Assembly (NCBI RefSeq): GCF_006717075.1
Contig: NZ_VFQC01000001.1
Coordinates: 930,001 to 994,000, forward strand
Length of the DNA stretch: 64,000 nt
DNA from: Haloactinospora alba
Lineage (GTDB): Bacteria > Actinomycetota > Actinomycetes > Streptosporangiales > Streptosporangiaceae
Direction of reading: 5' to 3'
The notes under the pieces were generated by a model. That model saw nothing but the letters and a program-made list of their open reading frames with translations, did no database searches and was not told where the DNA came from. Below are positions 63,257 to 64,000 of the stretch, in pieces. Numbering within the stretch: the first letter of the stretch is position 1; each line of letters starts with the position of its first letter. A program made the position numbers and the translations under genes.

Positions 63257-64000
63257 TCAGATACCGCCCGCGAAGCGCCCGGGTGCGAGTGTGTGGCACG
63301 GGTCGAGGCGGTCCTTGACCGCGCGCATCAGTTCCAACCCCGAGACATCCCCCCAGAGGTCCACTCCGTGCTCCAGCAGTTCCGGGGAGGCGCGCAGGAC
63401 CGTGAGAGCCCCGTCGGGAAGGGAATCCCGGGCGCGGGAGAGAACCGACGCGGCGGTGGCGGGATCGGCCGTGCCGGGCAGGGCCGCGTACAACACGCCG
63501 GCTCCGGCCGAACCGCGAACGCCGACGTCCAGTCCGGCGTCGCGTCCGGCGTCGCGGAGGGCGGCCGCCGCTGCCGGTGCCTCGGACAACGGGACAGTGG
63601 TTTTCAGCACGGTGTCCTTCGGGGAGCCGGGAAGGCGTCCCCACCATTCCGGGAGTTCGTCGGTGACAGTGGAGCCGTCCATCAACCCGGCTATGTCCGC
63701 TGCCCGGCTGTCGATTCCTCCGCTGCTTCCCTCCACCAGCACGTGCAGGCCCGGCGGGGCCCCCGCGGGCCAGTCCAGCTCGACGGCGGCGGGAACGGCT
63801 TGGCAAGCGCGGATGTCGGCGAGCAGGGAGCGCAGGTGAGCGGGGGCGACCCGTTCCGCCGTGATGAGACGGGAGGCGGGGGGAAGCGGGTGGAGACGGA
63901 ACGTCACCGAGGTGAGCAGACCGAGGGTCCCCAGCGCGCCGGTGTGCAGTTTGCCCAGGTCGTAGCCGGCCACGTTCTTCACCACCGTGCCCCCCGAGGA
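63257..64000 (-). CDS. glcE: glycolate oxidase FAD-binding subunit (5' end outside window)
   Basis: The last ~247 codons are present; the frame stays open to the window edge. VKNVAGYDLGKLHTGALGTL is the FAD-binding (FAD_binding_4) region, and the C-terminal LKDRLDPCHTLAPGRF-like end (VKDRLDPCHTLAPGRFAGG) is diagnostic of GlcE. With GlcF and presumably GlcD upstream it makes glycolate oxidase. Confidence 0.9.
   Translation of the reverse strand, partial: SSGGTVVKNVAGYDLGKLHTGALGTLGLLTSVTFRLHPLPPASRLITAERVAPAHLRSLLADIRACQAVPAAVELDWPAGAPPGLHVLVEGSSGGIDSRAADIAGLMDGSTVTDELPEWWGRLPGSPKDTVLKTTVPLSEAPAAAAALRDAGRDAGLDVGVRGSAGAGVLYAALPGTADPATAASVLSRARDSLPDGALTVLRASPELLEHGVDLWGDVSGLELMRAVKDRLDPCHTLAPGRFAGGI

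Overview
The window is high-GC DNA with dense, often overlapping genes, frequent GTG/TTG starts and G/C-biased third codon positions. Gene content points to an actinobacterium: a complete egtABCD ergothioneine core, a gylR-type glycerol regulon, ClgR, RNase J, a DUF3046 gene beside recA-recX, menA, and sugar ABC transport without its own ATPase. Gene order (dapA-rnj-ftsK-rodZ-like-pgsA-cinA-clgR, then recA-recX, miaB, miaA, dapF) is the usual actinobacterial core. A Nocardiopsaceae-like organism is my best guess, but that is inference. I see no tRNA, rRNA, CRISPR array, insertion sequence or prophage; this is chromosomal backbone with small accessory insertions.

Layout. 1-2347: end of a 2-oxoacid dehydrogenase operon (E1 alpha, E1 beta, a lone lipoyl domain, an alpha/beta hydrolase). 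2537-9641: nucleoside uptake and salvage operon (BMP lipoprotein, double ATPase, two permeases, cytidine deaminase, pyrimidine-nucleoside phosphorylase). 9652-12836: small membrane protein, acyl-CoA oxidase/dehydrogenase, acetyltransferase. 12971-17328: egtA, egtB, egtC, egtD. 17428-21772: dapB, then on the minus strand glpF, glpK and an IclR-type gylR. 22084-25724: OmpA-like protein with lipoprotein partner, menA, acetyltransferase, small membrane protein. 26064-35962: dapA, RNase J, ftsK, RodZ-like protein, pgsA, cinA C-domain, clgR, dps. 36122-43006: Rrf2 regulator, then a sugar uptake operon (binding protein, two permeases, GH3 hexosaminidase) divergent from a ROK regulator. 43062-47726: SDR oxidoreductase, acetyltransferase, multi-pass Ser/Thr kinase. 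48050-50251: DUF3046, recA (with LexA box), recX. 50254-56404: S9 peptidase, then a TAXI-type TRAP transporter with a DUF1850 gene. 56472-61710: miaB, LigB-like protein, ureohydrolase, miaA, dapF. 61888-64000: glycolate oxidase subunits glcF and glcE (glcE cut by the window edge).

How the genes work together. Three diaminopimelate/lysine genes (dapA, dapB, dapF) are scattered. Two tRNA A37 modification genes (miaA, miaB) lie near each other. Four uptake systems (nucleoside, glycerol, amino sugar, TRAP) sit beside enzymes or regulators that fit their likely substrates. Two architectural habits recur. At least eight start codons lie only 6-7 nt after a -10-like hexamer, which predicts leaderless mRNAs. 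Four convergent gene pairs end in palindromes that contain at least one of the stop codons.

The least ordinary items are the stand-alone lipoyl domain followed by a hydrolase (a split AcoC-like arrangement), the multi-pass kinase with a Cys/His cluster, a box shared between the gylR and glpK control regions, the ROK-controlled das-like operon, the in-frame minisatellite in the RodZ-like gene, and the empty interval where rimO commonly sits. I found nothing I can call a wholly new system.
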